Assembly: GCF_905147045.1 (NCBI RefSeq)
Contig: NC_065889.1
Location: 11,165,001-11,229,000, forward strand
Source: Nymphalis io
Taxonomy: Eukaryota; Arthropoda; Insecta; Lepidoptera; Nymphalidae
DNA: 64,000 bases
Direction of reading: 5' to 3'
The position numbers and the translations under genes are program-made. The notes beneath the pieces were generated by a model. The model saw only the letters and a list, made by a program, of their open reading frames with translations, ran no database searches and was not told the DNA's origin. Position 1 is the stretch's first letter; every line of letters starts with the position of its first letter. Below are positions 1 through 12,908 of this stretch, in pieces.

Positions 1-118
1 CTCACTCACCCTTCAAACCGGAACACAACAATATCAAGTATTGCTGTTTTGCGGTAGAATATCTGATGAGTGGGTGGTACCCATCCAGACGAGCTTGCAC
101 AAAGCCCTACCACCAGTA
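1..118 (-). mobile_element. SINE-A copy, cut by window start
   Basis: Sequence GGTGGTAGGGCTTTGTGCAA... read on the minus strand, the 5' half of a roughly 290-bp repeat with at least ten copies in the window. The family has a pol III B-box-like core (GGTTTGAAGGG) and an A-rich end after CCTATTCTATAA, so it is SINE-like. This copy ends at 118 beside AT-rich DNA. Confidence 0.8.
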
Positions 119-329
119 GTATTAATTATATCAATGATATTATATCAATATATTAATTATATCAATGAAGATTACGACCCAAAAAAAACAATAGGTACAA
201 CTAATTGAATTTAGTTAACATCACTAACTTTAATAAAATAAGATTACATAATATATAATAAAATGGACAATAAGATTGTCCATTTTATTATATAAATGAT
301 TATTATATTGATAGTCCCAACATTATCCT

Positions 330-655
330 CAAGATTATTGCGAATGATGTGAACGGTTATATGATGAGGTGGATGATCCAGAAGTCTGTGTAATACTCTG
401 GTTTTCGTGCCTCATACGTGATCAATTTTATTTTACTTCATCATATATTTGTATTATTTTCTTTTTTATGTCATTAATTAGTTAACTATTAATTCTTATG
501 TATTTTAATTATTATTTTTGTGATTGTGATTCTAATTCTAATTATTAATGTATGTTATGTTATATTTTGTGTAATAATCATGTACCAGTATGGAGCCTTG
601 ATGCCAGAAAAATAAATATGTTATTATTATTTTTATAATTATTATTGGGAATAGA
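330..655 (+). mobile_element. LINE 3' UTR-like remnant
   Basis: AT-rich stretch ending in TGGAGCCTTGATGCCAGAAAAATAAATATGTTATTATTATT, the sort of terminal AATAA/TTATTA run seen on CR1-like LINEs. A similar TGGAGCCTTG...AAAAATA piece lies at 53998-54030. No coding part is attached. Family assignment is inferred. Confidence 0.35.
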
Positions 656-1671
656 TTATTTTAGTTTTTCTAATATAAATAGAGATATACCATACATCTA
701 TATAAACATGAATAATATATTATGATTTGTTATTTTATATATAATATACGAAAAAACTTCGAAAGTGCATGTTATATTATAAAACTAGGAAGAAATCTTA
801 CTTCATAAAGTAAAAAGATAAAGATTGGAGCATATTTAATCTCTTATATCGTAGTGAAAGCCTGGGAAGATGCTGTAGGATTGCGGCTTTAAAGCTTCAT
901 AGAGATTGAAACTTATCATATAGAAAAGTATAAAAATGTATGTAATAAGTTTAAAAAATATATATTAGCTATATTTATTTGAACATTTATAGATTCTTTT
1001 TCTGAAATGGAACTATTTTTATGTATAATATGAATGAGTCGCCAAGATACAAAAGGCGGTCGCATTGCTTGAAGAGCAATCTCTCTTAGACTAATTTCGG
1101 ATATTGGCCATCGGACATTTTTTTTATTTAGCGACGAAGAGATGTTCTGATTTCAAACAGTAAAAAAAATATTTTGTTGGTGTTGGTAAAAAGGCTAATT
1201 ATAAATATAAATAATTTAATAGTCTAAATTAGTGTCAAAAAGTTTCATTAATTCCCTATATTTAAATATAGTCATATATAATTAGGCTTTTGTCCTCTGC
1301 TAGTTTCAAGTTTCATATAATTTAGTGTAAATATTAGATAAAAATTAATAAAAATCATGTACCTTCTGGTTCTACATTTGAGGTGTTTTTTTTGTTAACT
1401 ATCCTTGAAACTGTTCAATTGTTGTAAGTATGAAATTCATTTATTTATAAGTTCCATAGTAATATGATTTTTTATTTTAGAATTTTCAAATAAACGTATA
1501 TTTCCTAAATATTATTAAAATGTATGTATAATACAATAAAAATGTGAATTATATTTAAATGTGAAAATAAACATTATAAATATTTAACAGTTTTATTTGA
1601 CTTAGTATGAGGTGTGGAAAAAATATCACGATAGCCTAGTGCATAACCGTGCTTATCTATATTGTATTTGT
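656..1671. other. AT-rich DNA without a recognised gene
   Basis: Stops occur in all frames and there are no long frames. Only 1031-1105 stands out: its AGGCGGTCGCATTGCTTGAAGAGCAATCTCTC resembles the 3' UTR of the LINE at 33.4 kb (AGGCGGTCTTATCGCTTATAGCGATCTCT), so it is probably a relic of that family on the minus strand. Confidence 0.5.
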
Positions 1672-1722
1672 GTCCAGGCAAAATTTTCTATTATATTACT
1701 GTTAAAGAAAATTTTGCCTGGA
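1672..1722. repeat. Perfect 18-bp inverted repeat, 15-nt loop
   Basis: Left arm 1672-1689 (GTCCAGGCAAAATTTTCT) is matched without mismatch by its reverse complement at 1705-1722. GTGCATAA and TTATGCAC further out (around 1640 and 1755) extend the symmetry, so this may be the core of a small foldback element. Confidence 0.8.
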
Positions 1723-1852
1723 CTATCTCCGAACTATTCTTAAAAATATCCTTATGCACAGTATATTTATAAATGGAACAGTATTGTTTAAGTACATTAA
1801 AACATTTTTGAGAATTATACAAATAGAAGAATAAAATAGAATATTTGGTGGT

Positions 1853-2518
1853 TAGGCTTTGTGCAAGCCCGTCTGGGTAGGTATTACCCACTAATGATAT
1901 CATGGGATAATAATAATATCCTGGGATATTATTCACACACGGGCCTCTGATCTAGAGGTAGAGCTTGTACTATGGAAACCAGACAATTGATTTACTACAT
2001 ATACTAATTTTCTTTTGTAAATACATACTTACATAGATAATTACACCTAGAATATGCACATAAATGTATGTCCTGGGTGGGAATCGAACCCACAACCTTC
2101 GGCGTGAAAGGCAAGTATTTACCAACCACGCCAACCGGCCCGTCAAGCCACTCATCGGATATTCTATCTCCAAACAGCAATGTTCAGTATTGTTGTGCTC
2201 TGGTTTGAAGATTGAGTTAGCCAGTATAACTACAAGGGACACAACGTCTTGAATGGTTGTTGGGTGTTTTTTTTTAAACTACTATTCTTATTAAGTTCAC
2301 CCTACAAAAGCGGAAACTTTGCTTTGATTGTGTAAAACATATTTTGTTATCGAATGTTTATGTATTATATTAAGCTGTATTTTACCTAATGAATATAAAT
2401 ATACAAAAAATAAATAAATACAAACAAATATTTCTTACTTCGCCAATGTCTATGGGCAATGGTGACCACTTACCATCAGGTGATCCACTGGCCAGATCGC
2501 CTACATATTACATTTAAA
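1853..2518 (+). mobile_element. SINE-A copy broken by a SINE-D insertion
   Basis: The 5' part lies at 1853-1902 (GGGTAGGTATTACCCACTA), the middle resumes at 2143 (CCACTCATCGGATATTCTA) and runs to about 2255, and the 3' tail (CCAATGTCTATGGGCAATGGTGACC) is at 2430-2518. The first gap holds a SINE-D. The second, about 170 bases, is AT-rich sequence of unknown origin. Confidence 0.7.
1903..2142 (-). mobile_element. SINE-D (tRNA-headed) copy inside SINE-A
   Basis: On the minus strand it starts with a tRNA-like head (GGTTGGCGTGGTTGGTAAAT ... GGTTCGATTCCCACCCAGGA), continues through GTTGTCTGG-type body sequence (CTGGTTTCCATAGTACAAGC) and ends in the ATATCCCAGGATATTATTATT tail. A second copy is at 37463-37716 and a tail-only copy at 33085-33215. 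The intact B box shows tRNA ancestry, but the fused body rules out a tRNA gene. Confidence 0.72.
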
Positions 2519-3418
2519 AAAATCTGAACGAACGTATAAAGTTATAACCGTCATATTAAAATCTGAAAATGAATTAAAAACCAAATATATTCTGATTAAA
2601 ACATAAAACTTACACAATTTTTTTGATATTTTGTTCAAAATTAAAATTTGGCGTTATAAAAGCAAATAAACCATCAAGGGGTAAAAGTGATTCTGAAAAC
2701 ATATCTTATCTCACGAAGTCGCTTGCGATAACTTCGTTTTATATAAAATACTCGAATTTACTTGAAGACTTGTAAATACTTAAAACAAATAGCTCTCAGT
2801 TCGAACGTCTACTTGGATCTAACTGGTTTGGAATTGAAGGTTTTTATTTCCAGCTTACTTTGAAACAGACAGTCAGCAGTTTCGTGTTAAAATGTTTTAA
2901 CTCACGGAATTCGTATTTGACTTTATGTTTCCTTAACCTTTACTCATCCATTTTGATAAAAATATTTTTCTAAATTTATAATTATTATTATTATTATTTA
3001 ATTTATTTATTTGGGAAACATACAGCATAATATAACACATAAACATTTGATACCAAAATAAGTCTCACATAAGCCAACAAAGTTTCCACTTTAACATTGA
3101 AACATGGAGTGAACCTAACCAGAACAAGTTATTTAGCAAGTATTAAAGTATATAAAATAAAGTATTAACTGCTAATTTAAAAAGCAGAACAACAAAAAAA
3201 TACGATAATATATAATTAATATATAATATAATATTAATGACAATTTAAATCATCTGTCAAAGATGCAGAGGCCTATATATATTAATGACAATATAATACA
3301 GTTGTTTAAGGCTTCTAAGAACTTAAATAAATTTACGTTAAAGATATCTATATTAGTGTAATGTTTATTATAATTGTCAGTTGCTCTTACCAGATAACGA
3401 TTTTTAGCATAGTTCGTT

Positions 3419-6276
3419 CTACACATAGGAACATTTTACACAAATGGCAATGGATTGTGGACACTTGATATTAATAATGTTAACTAAGTACATTGAATCG
3501 ACAAAATTATTTACAATTTTGTAAAGAAAAACCTGATCTTTGCATTCCCTACGTTTCTCAAGCGACCATATATTAAGCTTATTAACAGAATTAGACCCAA
3601 ACTTATGTGTTAATCTTCTAATAAATTTATTCTGTACGTTTTCGATAGCCACAATATACTTTGAGTGTTGTGGATTCCAAGCCGTTGAAGCGAATTCCAA
3701 ATTAGATCTTACATACGAGTTATATAGGAAATTATATGTATTGATATTTTTAGTATCTTTCCTGGCGAAATATGAAACCCAACATACTGTAAGCTTTTGC
3801 AATAATTTTATTCACATGCCTGTCAAATATTAAATTAGAATCTAGGAGCACTCCTAGGTCCCTAGCCTCGGTTACCCTCTTAATTAAATGATTGGAAATT
3901 GTGTAATCAAATAAAATTGGAATTTTTTTTTCTAGAAAATGTTCTAATATAGCACTTATCAAAATTAAGATGTAGCCCGTTAGATGAACAATGTTCCACT
4001 AAAATATCTAAATCATTTTGCAAATTTGAGCAGTCATCACTTTTTTTATGATTTTAAATAGTTTAGTATCATCAGCATATAGAAGTATGTAAGGATTTTG
4101 AAAATTTCATTCATCATTAATGAAAATATTAAACAATAGGGGACCGAGGTGAGAGCCCTGAGGAACTTCAGATGTTATGGGGACAAAACTAGAGATGTGT
4201 CCTTTAACAGCAACTGCTTGAGTTCTGTCACGGAGATATGATGTTATCCATCTAAGCAAATCGCCGTGTATACCAATATATTCGAGTTTTTTTAAATAAT
4301 AACGAGTTTGGAATTTTATCAAATGCTTTTGAGTAATCAGTATACACAGCATCAACCTGATGTCCTCTCTCCATAGCTAAAAGAACAACATCGAGAGACT
4401 CAACTGATCTTTTATTCACAAATCCATGTTGTTGGGTAATGAGCAGAGGTTATATTAAAGGAAACAGAGTATCGTAAATAATCTTCTCAAATAATTTAGG
4501 TATGATTGATAATATTGAGATTCCTCGATAATTTTTGACATTATGCTTATTTCCATTTTTAAAAATTGGAACATTAAGGGATTTTTTCCAAACAGGTGGT
4601 AATGTGCCTAAATATATGGATTTGTTAAAAAGTAAATGTAACGGAATTGATAAAGGCTTACTGCATCGTTTTAAAAATGTAAGATGCAATCCATCTGGGC
4701 CACTGCCTATAGATGAATCGAGTTTTGAGAGATATCTTTCAACGGTACGGTATGATATATAAATCGTATTAATTAAGAACTGACTACCAAGCTTGTTTAA
4801 AGTATCAACATCGGATGATTCATGACATCTACAGCAAAAATTTACTGGTAGTAGAGCTTTGTGCAAGCTCGTCTGGGTAGGTACCACCCACTCATCAGAT
4901 ATTCTACCGCAAAACAGCAGTACTTGTTTTTGTTGTGTTTCGGTTTGAAGGATGAGTGAGCCAGTGTAATTACAGGAACAAGGGACATAAAATCTTAGTT
5001 CCCAAGGTTGGTGGCGCATTGGCTATGTAAGCGATGGTTGACATTTCTTACAATGCCAATGTCTAAGGGCGTTTGGTGACCACTTACCATCAGGTGGCCC
5101 ATATGCTCGTCCGCCTTCCTATTCTATAAAAAAAACAGATTTAAAGAAGCGACCAAATAGATTAGAGATGGAAGGGCCGTCGGAGGCAACAGTATTATCA
5201 TAAAACATAATGTCAGGTATGTTATTGCTCTCTTTCTTTGATTTTATATATGACCAAAAATTCCAGGAACTGTGTTGAATAATATTATCTTCAGCCCTAG
5301 CAATAAAGACATAATAAGACTAATCTTCCATCCATTTAGTTCTGTGTCGAAGGTCAGTAAATTTGTCATAGTCACTGCTACGCCCATAAATTTGCCATGG
5401 TTTATGTATTTGTAATTTCTTTTTAATCAATTTAATTAAACCGTTATTAAACCATACAGGATATTTATTGATATCGTATACTGTTTTAGCTGGTACAAAG
5501 CGATCCACAACATAATTAACTATTAAAAAAAACTTATCTACTGCGATAATTATATCACATGTTCCGAATTGTTTCACCCAATCAATATTATTTAACTCAT
5601 TGTTAATTGTGTGGTAGTCAGCAACATGAAAGCGACAAACAATTCGAGGTGCATAACATAAATTAGACTCATTCAATATAATAATATAAACACAGAAAAA
5701 GTTGGATGATGAGCGTCTTCAGGCAAAGATAATGGTGTAGCTCTTACGACCGAACCACTACAGTTAGACAGAACGAGATCCAAAAGTCTATTATTACCAT
5801 TATAAATCCCATTATACTGACCCCAGCCAGAGAAGCACATAAAAGCAAATAGTTGCATAATTAAATCATTTTCGGATGGGTTTTGGATAGCTAGTGTATT
5901 TTTTTTGAGGGAAATAATAACAGAAAAGCCGTAGTTTATGTTTACTTGAACCATGTCCGACTACTATGTCAACAAAAGTTATATCAACACCTTGAAGATA
6001 CAATGGTGTCTTCGAGCATTGCATGTCGACACAGATACCACGACGTACCTCTATAAGTGTTCCACCACCCTTACTTACCCCTAGAAGTGCATAGTCACGG
6101 TCATTCCGGTACACGTTATAGCGTGAATCGAAGAGTTCTTCATCAAATATATTAGGAATTAACCAGGTCTCACTTAGACAAATTATGTCATAATTGGAAT
6201 TTAACAAATTAGAATAGAACTGTAAAGTTTTAGTGCGCAATCCTCTAACATTTTGATAATAAATATTTAAGTACAT
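3419..6276 (-). pseudogene. LINE ORF2 relic (endonuclease and reverse transcriptase)
   Basis: Endonuclease start at 6276 (YYQNVRGLRTKTLQFYSNLL, CLSETWL), RT fingers at about 4840-4450 (SGPDGLHLTFLKRC, NYRGISILS), RT palm at 4355-4107 (PQGSHLGPLLFNIFINDE) and C-terminal domain at 3962-3419 (YVRSNLEFASTAWNPQ). The piece that should hold the YADD box, between 4107 and 3962, lies in a broken frame. Multiple frameshifts and the SINE insertion show it is dead. Confidence 0.75.
4844..5138 (+). mobile_element. SINE-A, full length, inserted in the LINE ORF2
   Basis: Runs from TGGTAGTAGAGCTTTGTGCA to TCCTATTCTATAAAAAAAAC and splits the LINE frame between FGRFFKSVF and the following SDVDTLNKLG. It is therefore younger than the LINE. 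It is close to the 31.58 kb copy along its whole length. Confidence 0.85.
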
Positions 6277-6539
6277 GTATATTTTAGATTATAATTATTG
6301 TGATTAATAATGTTAAACAGACCTAACTTTTCAATGCACTTAGATGCTAGATAAGAATTAAAACATACCTTTAAGTCCTTAAAACCATATCAGCCTAACT
6401 TTCTTAAAAACTATAATCAAAATATTAACGAGAACAAGTAAAAATATGAAACTACATAAAAACTTCTTAAAAAACTCAACAAAGTAACATACTTTAATAT
6501 AATAAACCAACAAATTAATAACGCTTACAAAATTTTGTT

Positions 6540-7504
6540 TTAACACTCCTTGGAAGTAATGTAAATAACTGGTGAGTTGTTGGTCATACGAACCATAACA
6601 GTGCAATATCGAACCCAGCAGAATAAGTAACCTTTCTCTTTGCATTTATGTCGTGCTTCATTCAAAAGAGCCTTGTTGTAAGTGGACAGGTGGTCATTTA
6701 TGTAAACAGGATTATTCTTGCCAGAAAAACCAATGTCACATGCCTTCAGATTCTTTAACTTCCTTAACGATGAAAGAAAATCATCCTTTTTGTAACGTGC
6801 TTGCATTTTTAAAATAATAGGACGCGATTTATTATCAGACGAATCATTCCTTACCCTATTACGCTACCCTTGTTACAAAATCAACATCGGTATTAAAATT
6901 TATGGGGTAACCACTTTTTTCAGCAAGGGTCTTGATAATGTGGACTAAGTTTTCACCTTTCTTTTGTGGAGTTCCATTAATTTGAATGTTAGAGTGACAC
7001 ACCCACTGTTCATTTCTGTTATTGTTTTCCGTTATTTCTTTAAACTTAAGTTTCAACTCTACGAGTTCTGTTGCTAAATTGTCTATTTTAGTAACTTCTA
7101 TATATAGATCATTCATTCGGTCTACAACAGAATTAATGGAACACTCGATCGTATTAATTTTTGTAAACCAAAAAGTAAAAGATTCTGAGAGCTTTTTAAA
7201 TTCGTCAGTAATGAAAGATTTGAATGACTCCATTGTGGAATGCAAACTATTGAAGCGGTCATCAAAATGTGCAATTAACGATTTTACATCTATGATTTGG
7301 GCTTGATTAGTGTTTATTTTATCAGAGATTGTATTTAATTTTGGGCTTATATTGTTGGTAAGTTTCTCAGATATTTTACAAACTGGACACTTCTATTTAG
7401 CTTTATTCATAGGCAGAATCTTTTTAAAATCGCTTTCGTCGCTTTGCCGTACATTTAATAATTTCTTTTGTTCTTACGATCTCCGAACAGTGTTTACAAT
7501 CCAT
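6540..7504 (-). pseudogene. LINE ORF1 relic (zinc finger plus FP-like domain)
   Basis: Begins MDCKHCSEIVRTKEIIKC with paired cysteines, then a heptad-like region (TELVELKLKFKEI), then NIQINGTPQKKGENLVHIIK and, after a frame change, YINDHLSTYNKALLNEARHK...GYLFCWVRY, which matches the layout of the baculovirus FP/L1-ORF1-like RNA-binding fold used by many insect LINEs. At least two frame breaks make it non-functional. It would have coated the LINE RNA. Confidence 0.65.
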
Positions 7505-9334
7505 TTTGCTTATACATATTATGCATTGTATATTATTATCACAAAAAATGTAGTTAGAAAAAGCTAAGAGTAACTTTGCTTAACAGTCCGATATATATAT
7601 TGCCTTTTGTTTTGAAGTTATGAAGAAGAATCTTCGCCATCTAGTACTCCAAGGTGGAATTACGATGTACTCATAAAGTACTTATACACTTATAGTATTA
7701 TGAAGTGTGACTTATTTAAAAACAAAATTTGTGTATAGAGAAATAAGGTGCTAAGAAATATTTTTTTAGAGCTTGGAGGCTGAGGATTGATCATTATAGC
7801 CACAAATGTATATATACTATATCATAAAGTAATAAGGGTATATATGTATGTAAGGTCTTAGACAGCTAAACTTCAAGGCTTTGTTGGCAATTATCATTTT
7901 ATCGCAACCTACTATTGTGGACATCATAATAAAGCGATCGTTAAACATAGAGGATTCACACAATATCTAATATATTTAGTATATCTTGATATATTTTGCA
8001 TAGAATATAAAACTTATAATAACACAATATTATTATTAAAATGGCCTTGGCCCGGTGTTTCATAATTAATAAAATATTATATGTTTTATATAATATTTAA
8101 ATATAAATTATTCTAAAAAATAAACATTTATTTTTAATTTCGATCAAACCAGTGTTCATCATTGAACGATCATTATCTTTTCATCAAATGAGGCTTCCAA
8201 GGTAACTTATAAGATCTTTCGTTAGCTGTTTCCATTTCTCTAGCAAGGCATCTTCGAGACGAGAATCTGAAATCTTAGCAATGTGTGTTTGCTATACAAA
8301 TAATGATACTGATCTAATTTATAACATAATAAGCGAATAGAAAAAGTAACAGCTACTTTTGTTCTCATCAAATAATATTAAGCAACTTTTCTTAAAAGTA
8401 TGTTACCTTTAGAAGCAGTTAAATATAATAAAAAAAGATATCGAAAGTTTTACCAGTGGATATAAAAGGTGTTGGAGGGTAAGGGTGGTGATTTGGAAAT
8501 CGCTTTAGGCATTCAAAATGATATGAATTTTTTTTTTACTTAACTATATCCAAAAATTAAATTGTCATATAATTGATAATAGAAACAAAAATAACAGAAA
8601 GTATCAAACTCAAAATACTGCAAACCAAGAAATAATTTCATTTATTAAAAAATTTAAACGCGATACTCAAACGGCACCGCACAAGAATAGAAGAGTTCGC
8701 TTTAAATGTAGGTAAGAAATATCCAATTTTACAATTCACACAAACAAACGCACTTATATATTATGATGTATGACGACCAATATAAAATTACAAAGAAAAA
8801 TACAAACTTCATAATCATAGTTGTAAGCTTCACTTCGTATTCTTTTTTTTATTTGTATATTATAATCCATTTGAAAAGTGTTCTCTTTGTTTATTTCATA
8901 TAAAGGTATAATTTGTCTTCATTTCAAGCTATCAATAATAGAACCATAATACTCATATCCCTTATTGAGACCGATGAAAATATGAATAACGTATAAGACA
9001 TATGTTTTATCGATAGTGGAAATAGCATTTCTAGCGATATTTAAAATTGAAATTTTATATTCTATTAAACTTTTACACCTTTAGCGATTTCTCGTATATA
9101 CAACACAAGATAAAAATGGTTGCAGAAATCTTAAATTCAATTTAATATTAAAACTCATAAATTTTATATGTTAAATGTTGAAAATTTAACTAGTTCTATT
9201 TATGCCGTTGTTTTTAAAGTTCATTCATGTTATTTATATTAACAATTAATAAAAACAATAATAAAAGATTAAGCAATTTTGAATGTCTTAAGGCTGAATA
9301 TTTTAATGATTTGAAATTGAATAGCTTATGTTAA

Positions 9335-9375
9335 CTTATAAGGTCGTATTTCCTACGGGAAATACGACCTATAAG
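9335..9375. repeat. Palindrome with about 19-bp arms and 4-nt loop
   Basis: CTTATAAGGTCGTATTTCC (9335-9353), loop TACG, then GGAAATACGACC-TATAAG (to 9375). It is perfect apart from a single unpaired A. It lies in sequence with no recognisable transposon on either side. Confidence 0.85.
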
Positions 9376-11799
9376 TAAGTATACGGGATATAATTAGCTA
9401 ATGAAGTAGGAGTCTTATATCGAGTCCTAAAACTTTTCAATAACTGTGTACCGTCAAACCGAACGTCTCGTTGACACGGACAAAATTGTAAGTCTGCGGC
9501 GGGAAACGATACGACGCAAAGCATTTAACGCGAATATATTCTCTTTCTATCAAATACTCGTACCAGACTTTCACTAAACCGAAATTACTTTAATTTATCG
9601 TTCATCTTGACAACTGCAAATGACATTTGAAAAAATTCAAACATGATATTAGTTACATACAAAAAAATATATAACGAGTTTTGTCGTTAGAGAAATAAAC
9701 ATTTAAATTAAGTGTAATGTGTTAATAGCTAGTATAATAGCTTTGATAATTTAAAAGCGTAGGATGTTTACTAATAGTCAAAGTTAAATAAAATAGAAAA
9801 ATAATAAAAATACATATAAAATAATCTATTGAAACATTACACACATCAAATAAAGATATCGTATGTATTTTGATGTCGTGTGTCTGTTTAGTCGATAATG
9901 AAGTCGGTTCATATGTTTAAAAAACAGTTCACTCTTTTTATCTAAGGCGTAGCTGCAAAAGATCGACAGAGATAAATGCTTAAGAACAAAGTACCACATG
10001 TCGTTTGTGTAATGGATCATTGACTCAATGTTGAGAACTAAACTAATTGACGATAAGAGTGATGGTTAAGTTACCGCATTGGGATTCATTATTTTCGGAC
10101 TTATTCGAGCATTTTACTCCTTGGTCTTGACCGACATATCTCATAGATTTGTATGCATCACTTCACGTAGTTGGGAGGGGCTTACGACAGGAAAATGTCT
10201 CTCAGAATTCGAGTGAAGTCTACAACGCGGATAATACAAACTGTTTTATGAAACAAGGTTAACGTACAAATGAAAATGTACAGTGATTAATTACTACAGT
10301 AATATTACATAAACTTACGCAAAAGTGCTCACGAGAGTCCACTTGAATTAAGGATATTTATTATTTTGGTTACGTTTTTTTTTTTTTGATGAAATAAATA
10401 TCCGAGTTAGCTTGGACGAAATAAGAATATAAACCTTAACCAAACTGTTTTGGGTTCAAATTCGAACACACACCAATTACTTTTATTACTGTTTATTATA
10501 TGAGTCCTTTGTCTGACCTATGTCTGACCTTGAATAAAGTAAACTTGATGCTTATTTGATTATATTAAAATAAATAATCACTCCTAGTATATGTGTTCAA
10601 TCAACTTGTATGTTTTTAAAAAAAATATTGTATTGTCGGTGGTTGATATTTATCAAGTCATTTGTGGTAAATTATTGACAATCACGCAAAGTTCACTTTT
10701 TCCGTATTCTGAATAGCGATTAAACGAATACCCCATAACATAGAACATAAGTTTAATGGAAGACATTCGTGTCTTATATGTATTTTTTTAATACTAGATA
10801 TAAAAGTTAAATTATCATTCCAACCTTCCGTCTTAATAATGTTAATAGGACGTTTTGAGGACTAGGTTTGTGCATTTAATAAAATTCCGCAGTCTATACT
10901 ACTATACTTCTATATTTGAGATGACGTAAAGGTTTGTACTCGATGTTACCCTGAAGAAGATTTACTATTTATTATATATGAATAGTAGATATAGTATGAA
11001 ACATAGAAGTAAATTTAGTTTAGAAGTTAAGTCAAAACTATGGTACAATAACGCATAATTCTTAAGATATCGTTCATAACAATTTGTCTCTTCCAAAGCA
11101 TTTTTATTTCTTAAAACAGGGCGATACATTGTCATCGTCAATGTTAACGTATAACAAAAACACATGTTCAGTGAGACTAATTTATGATTCTACGAATAAT
11201 ATATACATTGTTGATCCAACAGTTGATAATGATCATGTATGGAAGGCTGCCCACGCAGTTTAAATTGAAAAAATATTTATTTAAAAAGATAATAGTTACA
11301 AGCTCATCTATAAACCCCAAGTTAACTTCAAAACACCTTAATAGAATTATAATGAATAGAAAAAAACCGATTAAGGTCTCTTAAAATTATTGGTGGCTTT
11401 CCATTAAGATCAATTAGGATAAGGAGATAGTATCACCAATACATTTAAAGCACATCTTGTGGTCATTATATTGGGCAATTCGATTGCATTTTTGGATCAC
11501 TGGTGCAGTTATTTGGCAGTAGTCTAAATGGTAAGTAGAATGTTTTTACCCATATCAGCAAAATTCAGTAAGTATTTGTCTTGCTATTGAAATTTAAAAA
11601 AATGTTGTTAAATTGCAATAGTTATCTATTTTATGTATTACAAGTGAACAAATATGATAGTGAATGGTGATAAATACATTTATCTCCTTCTATCACCAGC
11701 AATTTGACATGAAAATGAAAAATATAAAATATTGTGTAACCGTACAACCGCTAAATGACGGAAATTACTAAGCGGGATAGAAAGAATTATTACCTTCCA

Positions 11800-12110
11800 T
11801 GCGGAAGCTACTATGATGGGTCGAATCTTAATAAGACCAAATTCTTAAGGCCTCTTCATTCCGCACGCATGCCGGGAATCAGTTGTGAAACATGAATATA
11901 GAATTCCATATTATTCGCGGCTCCGCGTGGCAATCGCACCTCGATTTTTGTCGGGATTTTGTTTCGCGACAAAGCCTCCTTGGAGCGAGAACTTGGCGTG
12001 AACACGACCTTTGTAAAAGTGAAACAGTGAACAGTTCTTGCGGCTATCCGCATTGTGAGGCCTTTAGAAACTTCCTGGTTTTGAGATCTCCTAAGATTAG
12101 AGTATAATTA
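11800..12110. other. GC-richer patch of unknown origin
   Basis: A sharp compositional island (CGCACGCATGCCGGGAATC, CGCGGCTCCGCGTGGCAATC) in AT-rich DNA, open for 65-71 codons on both strands (12053-11856 minus, 11892-12107 plus). I do not recognise either frame. A transposon fragment is the likeliest origin because host exons here are not GC-rich in this way. Confidence 0.35.
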
Positions 12111-12570
12111 TTACATTTTCATTCAATTTGATTTAACAGTTAAATAAAATAAATAAATAAAAATATGTAAAGTAAAACAAAAAAATTGTAAACTTTTTTG
12201 TTTTATAAAATATATAAAATATGTTTATCTATATAAACATATTTTATTTACCGTTTCATTGTTATCATTAACCAAAATAATCATATATTCATATTTATAT
12301 AATTGCACAGTTGAAACAATATGTAATTATTATTATCTTAATACTTGATACGTTTGCTGTTTCATGCAGAGGTGAATTTCATCCAACGATGCTTAAGCTA
12401 AGGAAGTTTGATTGAAGTCGCAGCCGTGAATTTGTTCAGCTAATCGTACACAGCGGCATCTTTGGTGCTTATTACAGCATATTATTATATAACAACATAA
12501 TTGCTTACAGTTTAAAAATATTTGCATAGAAATATTTTTATAAAACATATTATTTACTATTTTTAACTGC

Positions 12571-12832
12571 CTCGTTGCGCTAGTCCTAGTGTACATAAGG
12601 CCGCAGATCACAAGATCCCGAGATTCAAATGTTCAAAAACCAGTATTCCAGTCGAAAATTCTGCCGATATGCGTTTGTACATCGAATCAAGAGAGTAAGA
12701 AGAGTGCACCTGTATTTACGTACACACTTTTGTGCTATAATAGGCCTAGCGCAGTTGGCTAATCTCCCTTGAGATTGGTCGCATTGGTCGAAATCTGTCA
12801 GGAGGATATCGTCATCATTTTTTATTCCTAAT
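12571..12832 (+). mobile_element. SINE-C (tRNA-headed), diverged copy
   Basis: Begins with a decayed tRNA-like head (CCTCGTTGCGCTAGTCCTAG) and ends TGAGATTGGTCGCATTGGTCGAAATCTGTCAGGAGGA, matching the end of the copies at 17864 and 19684 (antisense). It ends about 75 bases before the receptor A start codon, so it may lie in the promoter or 5' UTR. Confidence 0.65.
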
Positions 12833-12908
12833 GCTTCTAGAAGCATCCATGACGGTGGCGAAGGAAACCATCAATGTCACTGTTATCCAAATCGATCCGA
12901 AACAAATA

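Larger units (their letters stand above)
2990..7504 (-). mobile_element. CR1-like LINE, near full length but decayed
   Basis: Minus-strand non-LTR retrotransposon. In order: ORF1 from a start at 7504 with an MDCKHCSEIVRTKEIIKC zinc-finger-like beginning; a coiled-coil and baculovirus-FP-like region (about 7245-6540); an endonuclease (YYQNVRGLRTK, CLSETWL); reverse transcriptase; and a C-terminal domain ending near 3419. A 3' UTR with AAT-rich tail ends near 2990. The ORFs are broken by stops and frameshifts and by a SINE at 4844-5138. CR1-type assignment rests on ORF order and motif style and was not computed. Confidence 0.75.
7505..12570. other. Long AT-rich stretch, nothing coding recognised
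   Basis: Short open frames at 9826-10020, 10965-11165 and 11184-11384 have no recognisable motif and AT-driven composition, so I treat them as chance. The stretch holds a perfect palindrome at 9335-9375 and a GC-richer patch at 11800-12110. It lies 5' of receptor A and may contain its regulatory DNA, but no site can be pointed to. Confidence 0.5.

Noticed and set aside
1970..2252. tRNA-like stretch with a GGTTCGATTCCC box, and similar ones at 19980-20040, 26480-26535 and 37640-37700
   Set aside because: They are heads of SINE families, fused to repeated bodies and lacking a complete acceptor stem.
4450..5019. 189-codon frame on the minus strand
   Set aside because: An artefact of a SINE-A inserted into LINE ORF2. 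The first third is SINE sequence.
9826..11384. Short frames of 64-66 codons in the AT-rich stretch
   Set aside because: Composition follows the AT bias, with no motif, signal peptide or splice support.
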